Assembly (NCBI RefSeq): GCF_026342405.1
Contig: NZ_JAPEMU010000001.1
Span: 3,472,001-3,536,000 of the forward strand
DNA: 64,000 nt
Reading direction: 5' to 3'
Source: Kitasatospora sp. NBC_00240
GTDB lineage: Bacteria > Actinomycetota > Actinomycetes > Streptomycetales > Streptomycetaceae
The notes beneath the pieces were generated by a model, which worked only from the letters and a program-made list of their open reading frames with translations, made no database searches and had not been told where the DNA came from. Below are positions 32,629-41,730 of the stretch, one piece after another; the stretch's first letter is position 1; every line of letters begins with the position of its first letter. Position numbers and translations under genes: made by a program.

Positions 32629-33648
32629 ATGACCGCCTCCGCCACCGCCCGCCTCGGCGCCGCCGCCCGCGCGGCCGCCCGCAGCCGGCTGTGCCGCGTC
32701 GTGCTGGCCCTGGTGCTGGTGCTGGCGGCGCTGGGCGGCTGGTGGCTTTCGGCCACGGGCTCCCCCGGCTACCCGCGCGGGGAGACGGGCTTCGCGACCG
32801 GCGTCCAGCGCGGGGTCTACGACCGCTACGGCCAGCTGCTGCAGGAACACGTGGCCGGCGCGATGCCCGGCGTCCGGCTGCGGCTGGACAACTCGCAGGG
32901 TTCGCTGGACAACCTGGAGCGGGTGACCTCGGGGCGGGACGACTTCGCGATCGCCACCGCCGACTCGGTGGCGAAGTACTCGGGGCCGGGCAAGGACCGG
33001 CTGCGGGCGATCGCCCGGCTCTACGACGACTACCTTCAGCTGGTCGTCCCCGCGGACTCGCCGGTGCAGCGGACGGCCGACCTCAAGGGCCTGCGGGTGG
33101 GGGTCGGCCAGTCGCTCTCCGGGGTCAACCTGGTGACCCGGCGGCTGCTCGCGGCGGCCTCGCTGGACCCGGACCAGGACATCCGGCCGTCGATGCTCGG
33201 TGTGGGGGACGCCGCCGACCAGCTGCAGGCCGGCCGCCTGGACGCGTTCTTCTGGTCCGGCGGACTGCCCACCAGCGCACTGACCGACCTGTCCGAGCAT
33301 TTCCGGATCAAGTTCGTACCGCTCGGCGACCTGGCGGAGATCGTCCACCAGGTGGAGGGCGGCGGGACGGACGCCTACCGGGCCGCCACCATCCCCAGCA
33401 ACACCTACCCGAAGGCCGGGCCCACCGAGCCGGTGTCCACCGTCGCGGTGCCCAACCTGCTGGTCACCCGGGACGACGTCGACACCGCCCTGGTGCAGGG
33501 CATGACCCGGGCGGTGATAGACAGCCGCGACCGGATCGGCTCCCAGGTGCACGCGGCCCAGCTGGTGGACCTGCGCACCGCCGTCTACACGGATCCGCTG
33601 CCGCTGCACGAGGGCGCCCGGCGGTACTACCGCTCGGTCAAGCCGTAG
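32629..33648 (+). CDS. TAXI-family solute-binding protein
   Basis: 339 residues from ATG 32629. A single N-terminal membrane segment (VVLALVLVLAALGGWWLSA) with no lipobox Cys, so it is probably membrane-tethered. The body matches TRAP-transporter-associated extracytoplasmic immunogenic (TAXI) binding proteins: GVYDRYGQLLQEHV, NSQGSLDNLERV, DLKGLRVGVGQSLSGV and DAFFWSGGLPTSAL. No TRAP membrane subunits are encoded nearby. Glutamate-binding TAXI proteins are known, and this gene converges on the GluK sensor gene, so it may feed ligand information to that sensor (inference). Confidence 0.88.
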   Translation: MTASATARLGAAARAAARSRLCRVVLALVLVLAALGGWWLSATGSPGYPRGETGFATGVQRGVYDRYGQLLQEHVAGAMPGVRLRLDNSQGSLDNLERVTSGRDDFAIATADSVAKYSGPGKDRLRAIARLYDDYLQLVVPADSPVQRTADLKGLRVGVGQSLSGVNLVTRRLLAAASLDPDQDIRPSMLGVGDAADQLQAGRLDAFFWSGGLPTSALTDLSEHFRIKFVPLGDLAEIVHQVEGGGTDAYRAATIPSNTYPKAGPTEPVSTVAVPNLLVTRDDVDTALVQGMTRAVIDSRDRIGSQVHAAQLVDLRTAVYTDPLPLHEGARRYYRSVKP

Positions 33649-33654
33649 CCGAAG

Positions 33655-33688
33655 CCGGAGCCACGGGCGCTGCCGGGCCTGGCTCCGG
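33655..33688. terminator. Bidirectional terminator between the TAXI gene and gluK
   Basis: CCGGAGCCA (33655-33663) and TGGCTCCGG (33680-33688) form a 9-bp perfect stem with a 16-nt GC-rich loop, starting 6 bp after the TAXI stop and 54 bp from the gluK stop. Confidence 0.62.
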
Positions 33689-33741
33689 GCGGCCCCCGAC
33701 GACCTGCCCGGTCCCCGCGAGGCGCTCCGCCCCCGGCCGGT

Positions 33742-35178
33742 TCAGTCCCCGGGGCGGCGCGGGACGGCCAGCGTCACCGCCAGGCCGGCCGGCTCGACCG
33801 GCGCGAAGGAGAGCGAGCCGCCGCCGGCCAGCAGCAGGGTGCGGGCGATCGACAGGCCCAGCCCCGAACCGTCCACGTTCTGGTGGCGGGGGCTGCGCCA
33901 GAAGCGGTCGCCGACCCGGGCCAGCTCCTCCTCGGTCAGCCCGGGGCCCGCGTCGTACACGGTCACCGCGACCTCCCGGCGGCGCACCGCGACCAGCAGC
34001 CGCACCGGGGCTCCGCGCGGCGAGAACTTCAGCGCGTTGTCCAGCACCGCGTCCAGCGCGCTGCCGAAGCCGATCGGATCTGCCATGCCCAGGGCCAGCG
34101 GCGGACCGTCCCAGACCAGCTCGACGCCGCGCTGGGCGGCGACCGGCCGCCAGGCGTCGATCCTGGCGAGCACCAGCGCGGTGAGGTCGGTCGGCTCCGG
34201 TTCCGGGCGGGCGTGCTCGGCGGTGGCCAGCCCCAGCAGGTCGTCCAGCACCCGGGCGAGGCGCACCCCCTCCTCGCGGACCCCGCCGAGCTCCTCCTCG
34301 TGGCCGTCCGGCAGCTCCAGCCCGAGCAGCTCGACCCGCAGCAGCAGCGCCGCCAGCGGGTTGCGCAGCTGGTGCGAGGCGTCCGCCACGAAGGCCTTCT
34401 GCTGGTCGAGGGCGAGCACCACGTGGTCGGCCATCTCGTTGAAGGAGCCGGCCAGGCGCTGGAGCTCGGGCGGGCCGCCGCCGGGAGCGACCCGGGCGTT
34501 CATCCGCCCGGTGGCGATGTCATGGGTGGCCCGGTCCAGGGTGCGCACCGGGCGCAGCACCCACTCGGTGAGCCGGATCGCCAGCAGCACCGCGACGATC
34601 ATCGCGGCGGCCTCGCCGGCCCCGATGAACAGCCAGCGGTTCAGCACCCGGGAGCGCAGTGGGCCGGTCGGGGACTCGGTGAGTACGACCGCGACCACGT
34701 CGCCGTCGCGGACCACCGGGGCGGCGACGGCGAGGGTACGGTCCGGGGTCCACGGCCAGACCTGCGGCGGGTTGTGGCTGCGCCGGCCGTCCAGGGCCTC
34801 CTGGAAGGCCTGCGCGCCCCACCCCGTGGTCGGCGCCTGCCAGTCCCCCGGGGCGATCGCGATGGCGCTGCCGTCCCGGGCGAAGAGGCCGATCCGGGCC
34901 CCGTACAGCTCGTGGTAGCGGGCGACCTCGGCCCGCAGCGCGTGGCGGCGGCTGGTGTCGCCGGTGGCCTGGGCGGTGGCCGTCTGCTGGGTGCCGGCGG
35001 CCGCGGCGGCCGGCGCCGGGTCGGGCAGGTCCTGGGCGAACCGGGCCGCGTCGTCGAGCCGGTCGACCACCACCCGGCTCTGCTCGGCGGCGGCGACGGC
35101 GGCCCCGAGCGGCAGGCCGAGGGCGGCCAGCACGCAGGCCATCAGGGAGAGCAGGATGCCCAGCAGGCGGGTGCGCAC
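33742..35178 (-). CDS. gluK: Sensor histidine kinase GluK
   Basis: 478 residues from GTG 35178. Two membrane helices (~5-30 and ~180-205) flank an extracytoplasmic sensor of ~150 residues. A HAMP-like linker (RPVRTLDRATHDIATGRM) precedes the H box DASHQLRNPLAAL, the N box LDNALKFSP and G boxes DAGPGL and GSGLGLSIA. The gene lies 6 bp after the response regulator gene and is divergent from gluABCD. In S. coelicolor the pair next to gluABCD is GluR-GluK, which senses glutamate and controls its uptake; position and architecture agree. Confidence 0.9.
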   Translation of the reverse strand: MRTRLLGILLSLMACVLAALGLPLGAAVAAAEQSRVVVDRLDDAARFAQDLPDPAPAAAAAGTQQTATAQATGDTSRRHALRAEVARYHELYGARIGLFARDGSAIAIAPGDWQAPTTGWGAQAFQEALDGRRSHNPPQVWPWTPDRTLAVAAPVVRDGDVVAVVLTESPTGPLRSRVLNRWLFIGAGEAAAMIVAVLLAIRLTEWVLRPVRTLDRATHDIATGRMNARVAPGGGPPELQRLAGSFNEMADHVVLALDQQKAFVADASHQLRNPLAALLLRVELLGLELPDGHEEELGGVREEGVRLARVLDDLLGLATAEHARPEPEPTDLTALVLARIDAWRPVAAQRGVELVWDGPPLALGMADPIGFGSALDAVLDNALKFSPRGAPVRLLVAVRRREVAVTVYDAGPGLTEEELARVGDRFWRSPRHQNVDGSGLGLSIARTLLLAGGGSLSFAPVEPAGLAVTLAVPRRPGD

Positions 35179-35184
35179 GGGCTG

Positions 35185-35970
35185 TCAGTGCTCCGGGGCG
35201 TTCGGGGAGGTCCCGGCGGCGGGCGCCGGGGGCTGCCGGTCCGCCGGGGCGGCGGCCGGGGACTCCGGGATCAGGCGGTAGCCGACGCCCCGGACGGCCT
35301 CGACCAGGCCGGGCAGCGCGAGCTTGGTGCGCAGCGAACCGATGTGCACCTCCAGGGTGCGGCCGTTGCCCTCCCAGCCGCTGCGCCAGACCTCGCTGAA
35401 GATCTGCTCCCGCCGGTAGACCACGCCGGGGCTCTGCGCGAGCAGGGCCAGCAGGTCGAACTCCTTGCGGGTGAGGGGGACGTCGCGCCCGTCGACACTG
35501 ACCCGGCGGCGTTCGCGGTCGATCCGGATGCCGCGCGACTCCAGCGGTCCGCGGGGCGCGGGCAGGGCGTCGTCGTCCACCGGGACGGCGGCCGCGGCGG
35601 GTGCGGCGCCGCGGCGGGCCACGGCGTGGATGCGGGCGAGCAGCTCCCCCATGTCGTACGGCTTGGTGACGTAGTCGTCGGCGCCGAGGTTGAGGCCGTG
35701 GATCCGGGAGCGGATGTCGGCGCGCGCGGTCACCATGATCACCGGGACGCCGCTGCCGGCCCGGATCCGGCTGCAGACCTCGAAGCCGTCGCGGTCGGGC
35801 AGCCCGAGGTCGAGCAGCACCACCCGGTAGGGCTCGTTGCCGTCGGGCACCAGCGCGTCGAGGGCCTCGTGCCCGCTCCGGGCATGCCTGACCTGGAAGC
35901 CGTGCCGGCCCAGTACCGCGACCAGCGCGGCCGCGACCCGTTCGTCGTCCTCGACGAGGAGCAGTCGCAT
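35185..35970 (-). CDS. gluR: OmpR-family response regulator GluR
   Basis: 261 residues from ATG 35970 (AAGGAGGAA upstream). Receiver domain 1-115 with acidic LVEDDER, phosphoacceptor Asp in LLDLGLPDRDGFE (~54) and KPYDMGELLAR; a winged-helix output domain at ~150-235 (LTRKEFDLLALLAQ, RTLEVHIGSLRTKL). Between them is an Ala/Pro-rich linker of ~30 residues. It is the first gene of gluR-gluK and diverges from gluA across a 500-bp region, where it is expected to act as glutamate-responsive regulator. Confidence 0.92.
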   Translation of the reverse strand: MRLLLVEDDERVAAALVAVLGRHGFQVRHARSGHEALDALVPDGNEPYRVVLLDLGLPDRDGFEVCSRIRAGSGVPVIMVTARADIRSRIHGLNLGADDYVTKPYDMGELLARIHAVARRGAAPAAAAVPVDDDALPAPRGPLESRGIRIDRERRRVSVDGRDVPLTRKEFDLLALLAQSPGVVYRREQIFSEVWRSGWEGNGRTLEVHIGSLRTKLALPGLVEAVRGVGYRLIPESPAAAPADRQPPAPAAGTSPNAPEH

Positions 35971-36470
35971 GGTGTTCCTCCTTCCCGCCGGCTGGCCCTC
36001 GGCCGTCCCGCTCGGTTCTCCGGTCCCACCCGGCGGGCTTCCCGCCGGCCCGGCGGTCGGCCGGACGGACCCCGGTCCTGCGCAGTATGGGCCAGCAGGG
36101 CGGCCGGACGCCAGGCTCGGTCACGCTCGGCCACGGAGCGGACACCCGGGCCGACCGTCCGTACCCGTGCGATCACCGGGCGCGGGCGGGCCGCCACGGG
36201 CGCACCGGGCACTCGGCGGGGGCGCTGTGGCGGTGGTGTGGCCGGATCGTGATCCTCAAGTTCCGCTCAGATCGGCTGACGTGGCATCGTCACCACTTCT
36301 ATGGTCGCCCCACCGGGGGCCGCGAGCTCCGCCGGCTTCCGGCCCCCGGTACCGGGCCGCCGTACTCGGCGCCCTTCTTGTACCACTGACACCACTTCAC
36401 CAGTCAGCGCATCATCAGTACTTCCGCCCAAGGGAGTTCCCCCAGGGCCGACACGAGGGAGCACGTCGCG
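35971..36470. other. Divergent gluR / gluA control region
   Basis: 500 bp without a gene. It holds the divergent promoters of gluRK and gluABCD. Visible structure: the 9-bp direct repeat CACCACTTC at 36291-36299 and 36390-36398, a 10-bp perfect stem-loop between them (36312-36350), and the gluA Shine-Dalgarno GAGGGAG. No clear -10/-35 pair was picked out. The left 200 bp is very GC-rich and featureless. Confidence 0.6.
36312..36350 (+). other. Stem-loop in the gluA leader region
   Basis: ACCGGGGGCC (36312-36321) and its exact complement (36341-36350) with a 19-nt loop, about 120 bp upstream of gluA. It could be an attenuator or part of the untranslated leader if transcription starts to its left. 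Confidence 0.45.
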
Positions 36471-37244
36471 ATGAGCACGAGCATCGTCAAGGACCTCGCC
36501 CCCGGTGCGGCCCCGCTGGTCGTCCTGGACGGCGTGAACAAGCACTTCGGCGCCCTGCACGTGCTGCAGGACATCAACCTGGAGATCGCGCAGGGCGAGG
36601 TGGTGGTGCTGATCGGCCCGTCCGGCTCCGGCAAGTCGACGCTGTGCCGCACCATCAACCGCCTGGAGACGGTCGACTCCGGCACCATCACCATCGACGG
36701 CCGGCCGCTGCCCGCCGAGGGCCGCGAGCTGGCGCAGCTGCGCGCCGAGGTCGGCATGGTGTTCCAGAGCTTCAACCTGTTCGCGCACAAGACGGTGCTG
36801 GAGAACGTGATGCTCGGCCAGGTCAAGGTGCGCAAGGTGCCCCGCGCCCGGGCCGAGGAGACCGCCCGGGAGCTGCTGGAGCGGGTCGGCGTGGCCGCGC
36901 AGGCCGACAAGCTCCCGGCCCAGCTGTCCGGCGGGCAGCAGCAGCGGGTGGCGATCGCCCGCGCCCTCGCGATGAACCCCAAGGTCATGCTGTTCGACGA
37001 GCCGACCTCGGCCCTCGACCCGGAGATGATCAACGAGGTGCTGGAGGTGATGCGCAGGCTCGCCGCCGACGGCATGACGATGGTCGTCGTCACCCACGAG
37101 ATGGGCTTCGCGCGCTCCGCCGCCAACCGCGTCCTCTTCATGGCCGACGGCCGGATCGTCGAGGAGAACACCCCCGAAGCCTTCTTCACCGCCCCGCGCA
37201 GCGACCGCGCCAAGGACTTCCTTTCGAAGATCCTGCACCACTGA
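36471..37244 (+). CDS. gluA: Glutamate ABC importer, ATP-binding protein GluA
   Basis: 257 residues. Polar amino acid ABC ATPase of the GlnQ type. Walker [10 protein letters not shown] (~43-51), Q loop [13 protein letters not shown], signature [15 protein letters not shown], Walker [15 protein letters not shown] and switch His in VVTHEMGF are all intact. First gene of gluABCD; it is followed by a 131-bp gap before gluB, which has its own AGGAG. Energises glutamate uptake through GluC/GluD. Confidence 0.96.
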   Translation: MSTSIVKDLAPGAAPLVVLDGVNKHFGALHVLQDINLEIAQGEVVVLIGPSGSGKSTLCRTINRLETVDSGTITIDGRPLPAEGRELAQLRAEVGMVFQSFNLFAHKTVLENVMLGQVKVRKVPRARAEETARELLERVGVAAQADKLPAQLSGGQQQRVAIARALAMNPKVMLFDEPTSALDPEMINEVLEVMRRLAADGMTMVVVTHEMGFARSAANRVLFMADGRIVEENTPEAFFTAPRSDRAKDFLSKILHH

Positions 37245-37375
37245 CCGCGGAGTTGATCCAGTATCGGTGTGCCGGTGGTGGCCGGCCCCGAGGCCGCACC
37301 ACCCCCGCCACGCACGGACCTTCCCGATCCCAGCGCCCGGTTGACCGCGGCCCTGCCCCGAGGAGAACAACCCTC

Positions 37376-38281
37376 ATGAGGACTCGTCACATCATCGCCG
37401 CCACGCTCTGTGTCGTCGCGCTGACCGCCACCACCGCCGCCTGCGGCAAGAGCGGCACCCCGGGCGACAGTGCCGCGGGCGCCTCCGCCGCCCCGAAGCT
37501 GCCGACCTACCAGGTGAAGGCCGACGCCAAGGTGGAGGGCTCGAAGACCTTCGACGCCGCCAAGAGCCGCGGCAAGCTGATCATCGGCGCCAAGGCCGAC
37601 CAGCCCTTCCTCGGCTTCGAGGACCTCAGCACCAACACCCGCAACGGTTTCGACATCGAGATCGCCAAGATGATCGCCGCCGACCTCGGCTTCTCCGCCG
37701 ACAAGATCGAGTGGAAGACCATCGCCTCGGCGAACCGCGAGACCGAGATCAAGGGCGGCGGCATCGACTACTACGTCGGTACCTACAGCATCACCGACAC
37801 CCGCAAGACCTCGGTGTCCTTCGCCGGCCCGTACTACATCGCCGGCCAGGACCTGCTGGTGAACAAGGACAACACCGAGATCACCGGCCCCGAGTCGGTC
37901 AAGGGCAAGAACGTCTGCACGGTCACCGGCTCCACCTCGATCAAGCAGATCGAGCCCTACGGCGCCAAGATCACCCAGTACGAGACCTACTCCCAGTGCG
38001 TCGACAAGCTGCTGACCAAGGAGGTCGACGCGGTCACCACCGACGACTCGATCCTCAAGGGCTACGCGGCCAAGAACGCCGGCAAGTTCAAGCTCGTCGG
38101 CAAGCCGTTCACCAAGGAGAACTACGGCGTCGGCCTGGGCAAGGACGACAAGGCGCTGCGCGACGCGATCAGCGACGCGCTGAAGGCGCACGAGGACAAC
38201 GGCGACTGGAAGAAGGCCTACGACGCCACCCTCGGCCTCTCCGGCTCCCCCGCCGAGATCCCGGCCCTGAACCGCTACTGA
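37376..38281 (+). CDS. gluB: Glutamate ABC importer, substrate-binding lipoprotein GluB
   Basis: 301 residues from ATG 37376 behind AGGAG. The signal peptide ends in TATTAAC-GKSG, giving a lipid anchor at Cys23. The mature protein is a family-3 solute-binding protein: GKLIIGAKADQPFLGFED, FDIEIAKMIAADLGF, GGIDYYVGTYSIT and VDAVTTDDSILKGYA. A conserved Cys pair (NVCTVTG and YSQCVD) probably forms a disulfide. It captures glutamate outside the membrane for the importer. The 131-bp spacing from gluA may allow separate, higher expression, as is usual for binding proteins. Confidence 0.95.
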   Translation: MRTRHIIAATLCVVALTATTAACGKSGTPGDSAAGASAAPKLPTYQVKADAKVEGSKTFDAAKSRGKLIIGAKADQPFLGFEDLSTNTRNGFDIEIAKMIAADLGFSADKIEWKTIASANRETEIKGGGIDYYVGTYSITDTRKTSVSFAGPYYIAGQDLLVNKDNTEITGPESVKGKNVCTVTGSTSIKQIEPYGAKITQYETYSQCVDKLLTKEVDAVTTDDSILKGYAAKNAGKFKLVGKPFTKENYGVGLGKDDKALRDAISDALKAHEDNGDWKKAYDATLGLSGSPAEIPALNRY

Positions 38282-38324
38282 TCCTTTTTCCGACCATCTC
38301 CCGATCGAGAGGAGGGCCGCCGGC

Positions 38325-39041
38325 ATGGACATCCTGTTCGAGCACGGCAACTTCGCGCTGCTTCGCGACGGCTTCCTGCAGACGGTCGAGCTGAGCGCAC
38401 TGGCCGCGCTGCTCGCCCTGCTGCTGGGCACCCTGCTGGCGGCCTTCCGGGTCTCGCCGGTACCGGTCCTGCGCGCGTTCGGCGCCGTCTGGGTGACGGT
38501 GTTCCGCAACACGCCGCTGACCCTGCTGTTCCTGGCCGCGGTGTTCACCCTGCCCCGGCTGGACGTCCGGTTCAGCCCCTTCACCTTCGCGGTGCTGGCG
38601 CTCGGCTTCTACACCGCCGCCTTCGTCTGCGAGGTGCTGCGCTCCGGCATCAACACCGTCCCGCTCGGGCAGGCTGAGGCCGCCCGCAGCCTGGGCATGA
38701 CCTTCGGGCAGACCCTGCGCCTGGTGATCCTGCCGCAGGCCGCGAAGACCGTGATGGGCCCGATGAGCAGCGTCTTCATCGCCCTGCCCAGGAACTCCGC
38801 GATCGCGGGCGCCTTCAGCGTGGCCGAGCTGTTCCAGGCCCAGGCCTCGCTGACCGACCTCGGCTACCCGATCGTGCTGATCTTCTTCTGGGTCGCCCTG
38901 CCGTACCTGGCGATCAGCGCCTCGGTCGGCGTGCTGTTCCACTACCTCCCGCAGATCGCCCTGGCCGCCGGCCGGCTGGTCCGCGGCCTGTCCGAGCGCG
39001 GCACCCCCGTACGGACCGAAACCGTGGAGGCGAACCAGTGA
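38325..39041 (+). CDS. gluC: Glutamate ABC importer, permease GluC
   Basis: 238 residues, about five membrane helices. The HisM/GlnP-type permease carries the EAA loop EAARSLGMTFGQTLRLVILPQA (quoted here only as EAARSLGM...ILPQA, ~110-135) that docks on GluA. The N-terminus begins with a re-entrant amphipathic segment before the first helix. AGGAGGG precedes the start. Stop and gluD start overlap by 4 bp (GTGA). Confidence 0.94.
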   Translation: MDILFEHGNFALLRDGFLQTVELSALAALLALLLGTLLAAFRVSPVPVLRAFGAVWVTVFRNTPLTLLFLAAVFTLPRLDVRFSPFTFAVLALGFYTAAFVCEVLRSGINTVPLGQAEAARSLGMTFGQTLRLVILPQAAKTVMGPMSSVFIALPRNSAIAGAFSVAELFQAQASLTDLGYPIVLIFFWVALPYLAISASVGVLFHYLPQIALAAGRLVRGLSERGTPVRTETVEANQ

Positions 39042-39874
39042 GTTCCTCCCGCTCCGCCTCGGCCAGCGTCCTCTACGACGCGCCCGGCCCGCGCGCCCGG
39101 GTCCGCTACCGGGCCCTCGGCGTCCTCGCCGTGCTCGGTATCGCCGGCCTGCTCTGGTACGCCTACGACAAGCTGGACAGCACCGGCCAGTTCGCCCCCG
39201 AGCTGTGGGAGCCGTTCCAGTACACGGCCGTGCAGCAGCGCATCCTCGACGGACTGCTGGCCACCCTCAAGGCCTTCGCCCTGGCCGCCGTCCTGTCGCT
39301 GCTGCTGGGCGCGCTGCTGGCGGCCGGCCGGCTGTCGGACCACAAGCCGGTCCGCGCGGTCTCCACCGCCGTCGTGCAGTTCTTCCGCGCGATGCCGCTG
39401 CTCATCATGATCTTCGCGCTGTACCGCGGCCTGTTCGCCGGCGACCCGTTCTGGGCCCTGGTCACCGGGCTGACGCTGTACAACGGCTCGGTCCAGGCGG
39501 AGATCATCCGCTCCGGCGTCGAGGCGGTGCCCCGCGGGCAGGGCGAGGCCGCGTACGCCCTCGGGATGCGCAAGAGCCAGGTGATGCTGAGCATCCTGGT
39601 GCCGCAGGCGGTCCGCTCGATGCTGCCCGCGATCATCAGCCAGATGGTCGTCACCCTCAAGGACACCTCGCTCGGGTTCGTCATCACCTACCCCGAGCTG
39701 CTCTACGCCATCAAGATCATCGCCAGCAACAGCACCGGCTACCCCTACGTCCCGACCGTCCTGGTGGCCACTCCGATCTACATCACGATGTGCCTCCTGC
39801 TGACCGCGCTCGCCCGCTGGATCGAGGCGCGCGGACGCCGCGGCGCGAACCGGCGTACACCGGTCCCTGCTTGA
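39038..39874 (+). CDS. gluD: Glutamate ABC importer, permease GluD
   Basis: 278 residues from GTG 39038, overlapping gluC. A membrane helix at ~28-48 is followed by an extracytoplasmic segment and the permease domain with the EAA motif GEAAYALGMRKSQVMLSILV (~170-190). It pairs with GluC to form the channel. The C-terminus ends in basic residues. No clear terminator was found in the 125 bp before the next gene. Confidence 0.94.
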   Translation: MSSSRSASASVLYDAPGPRARVRYRALGVLAVLGIAGLLWYAYDKLDSTGQFAPELWEPFQYTAVQQRILDGLLATLKAFALAAVLSLLLGALLAAGRLSDHKPVRAVSTAVVQFFRAMPLLIMIFALYRGLFAGDPFWALVTGLTLYNGSVQAEIIRSGVEAVPRGQGEAAYALGMRKSQVMLSILVPQAVRSMLPAIISQMVVTLKDTSLGFVITYPELLYAIKIIASNSTGYPYVPTVLVATPIYITMCLLLTALARWIEARGRRGANRRTPVPA

Positions 39875-39999
39875 CGGACACGCAGGTGATCTGTTGCATT
39901 GCTCTTCGTGACACCACCCGGGACCATCCTCGCGGCATATGACGCCCCCTCCACCCGAGCGTCGGCCTGCCGCCGCCCGGCCGGGCCGGAGGTCCCCCC

Positions 40000-41691
40000 G
40001 TGGACCCGGTGATCGTGGTCGGGGCCGGGCCGGTCGGCCTGGCCCTGGCCCTCGCCCTCGCCCGGCACGAGGTTCCGACCGTCGTCCTGGACGAGGGCAC
40101 CGGCCTGTGCCCCGAAGGGCCGCGCAGCGTCGTCCTCGGCGGCGACACCACCGCCCTGCTGACCCGCCTCGGCTACGCCCGTGCCGCCTCCGACGCCGCC
40201 CGCTGGGACAGTTTCGCCATCTGGCGCCGACGGCAGGAGGTCCTCCGGGTGGACCTCGCCCGCACCCCCGCCCTCCACCTGCCGCAGCACCGCCTCCAGC
40301 GCGGCCTGCGGGACGCCCTGACCGCCACCCCGCTCGTCCAGCTCGCCCCGCTCAGCCGGGTGGTCGAACTCGAGCAGGACCGCGACGGCGTCAGCGTCCG
40401 CACCCGCAACCCGCAGGACGGCACCGAGACCTGGTGGCGCGGCAGCCACCTGGTCGGCTGCGACGGCGCCCGCTCGGCCGTCCGCAAGCTGCTCAAGATC
40501 CGCTTTCCCGGCCGCCCGGCCGTCGACCGGCACGCCGTCGCCACCGTCCGGGTCGACCTGCCCTTTCCCGGCGAGGCCAGACTGCACCGCGAGCCCCCCT
40601 GGCGCGGCGACCGCGAGGCCTCCGCCCGCCCGCTCCCGGACGGCCTCTGGCGGCTGGACTGGCGCCTGCCCCCCGGCCGGCCCGCCCCCACCGAACCGGT
40701 CGACCCGCACGCCACCTGGCCCGGCATCGTCACCGGCGACACCCTGCTCGCCCGGGTGAAGGCCACCCTCACCGGCTGGTGCGGCGAACTCCCCCGCTAC
40801 GACCTGCTCGCCGCCGCCGACCACACCGCCCAGCAGCGCCTGGCCGCCCGCTTCCGCAGCGGCCGCTGCTTCCTCGCCGGCGACGCCGCCCACCTGCACG
40901 GGGCACTCGGCATGCAGAACCTCGCCGACGGCCTGCGCGACGCCGACAACCTGGCCTGGCGGCTCGCCCTGGCCTGGCACCTCCCGCCGCACGCCGGCGG
41001 CCCGCAGCCCGGCGGATCCCTGCTCGACGGGTACGAGGCCGAACGCCGGGGAGCCGTCGGCGCCCGGCTGCGCGCGGTCGACCAGACCATGCCGCTGCTG
41101 CGCCCGCTGCGCGGCTGGCAGCAGACCCGCCGCTCGCTGCTCAGCGGCTCCTTCCGCAAGCACGCCCCGCTGCTCGCCGACGGCCAGCTCGGCAGCGGAC
41201 GCTTCGGCGGCGCACCCGCCTACCCGGCGGCGCCCTCCGGCGTCCCCGGCCGGGTGCCCGTGCAGCGCGGCGCCGGCCGCGGCACCTCCCTGTCCGAACT
41301 GCTGCCGGCCACCGCGCCCGGCGTCCTCGTCCCCGACCTGCCGGTGCTCGCCATGGACGGCGCCGCCGACCAGCTGCACGCCCGGCTCGGCGGGACCTTC
41401 CTGCTCCTGCTGGTCGCCCCCGGCACCGCCGTCTGGTCCGCCCAGCACTGGTTGGGCGCCGGCCTGATGCCCCGACTGGCCGAGGTCGCCGCCGCGCTCC
41501 CGGTGCCCGCCGAAGTGCTGGTCACCGAGGACTACCCCGGCGCCGCCCCGCACACCGTGCTGCTGATCCGGCCCGACGGACACCTGGTCGGCACCACCCA
41601 GGGCTGCCACGCCGAGGGCCTGCTGGCACTGGCCGACGACGCCCGTGGCGGCCCCGCGCCCCTGCCCGGCACCCCGGAGCCGGCCGCCTGA
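40000..41691 (+). CDS. FAD-dependent aromatic monooxygenase (PHBH/RdmE-like)
   Basis: 563 residues from GTG 40000 (GGAGG at 7 nt). Group A flavoprotein monooxygenase: N-terminal GxGxxG motif VVGAGPVGLALALAL (4-18), the middle motif GCDGARSAVRK (~155) and the second FAD motif FLAGDAAHLHGALGMQNLADG (shown only in part: FLAGDAAH, ~290). A thioredoxin-like C-terminal domain (~430-545) lies in the place found in polyketide and phenol hydroxylases. No biosynthetic cluster surrounds it and the substrate is unknown. It could be read from the gluABCD transcript. Confidence 0.9.
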   Translation: MDPVIVVGAGPVGLALALALARHEVPTVVLDEGTGLCPEGPRSVVLGGDTTALLTRLGYARAASDAARWDSFAIWRRRQEVLRVDLARTPALHLPQHRLQRGLRDALTATPLVQLAPLSRVVELEQDRDGVSVRTRNPQDGTETWWRGSHLVGCDGARSAVRKLLKIRFPGRPAVDRHAVATVRVDLPFPGEARLHREPPWRGDREASARPLPDGLWRLDWRLPPGRPAPTEPVDPHATWPGIVTGDTLLARVKATLTGWCGELPRYDLLAAADHTAQQRLAARFRSGRCFLAGDAAHLHGALGMQNLADGLRDADNLAWRLALAWHLPPHAGGPQPGGSLLDGYEAERRGAVGARLRAVDQTMPLLRPLRGWQQTRRSLLSGSFRKHAPLLADGQLGSGRFGGAPAYPAAPSGVPGRVPVQRGAGRGTSLSELLPATAPGVLVPDLPVLAMDGAADQLHARLGGTFLLLLVAPGTAVWSAQHWLGAGLMPRLAEVAAALPVPAEVLVTEDYPGAAPHTVLLIRPDGHLVGTTQGCHAEGLLALADDARGGPAPLPGTPEPAA

Positions 41692-41730
41692 CGCCGGGCC
41701 CGGACGCCCGCCCGGGGGGCCGCGCCCAGG

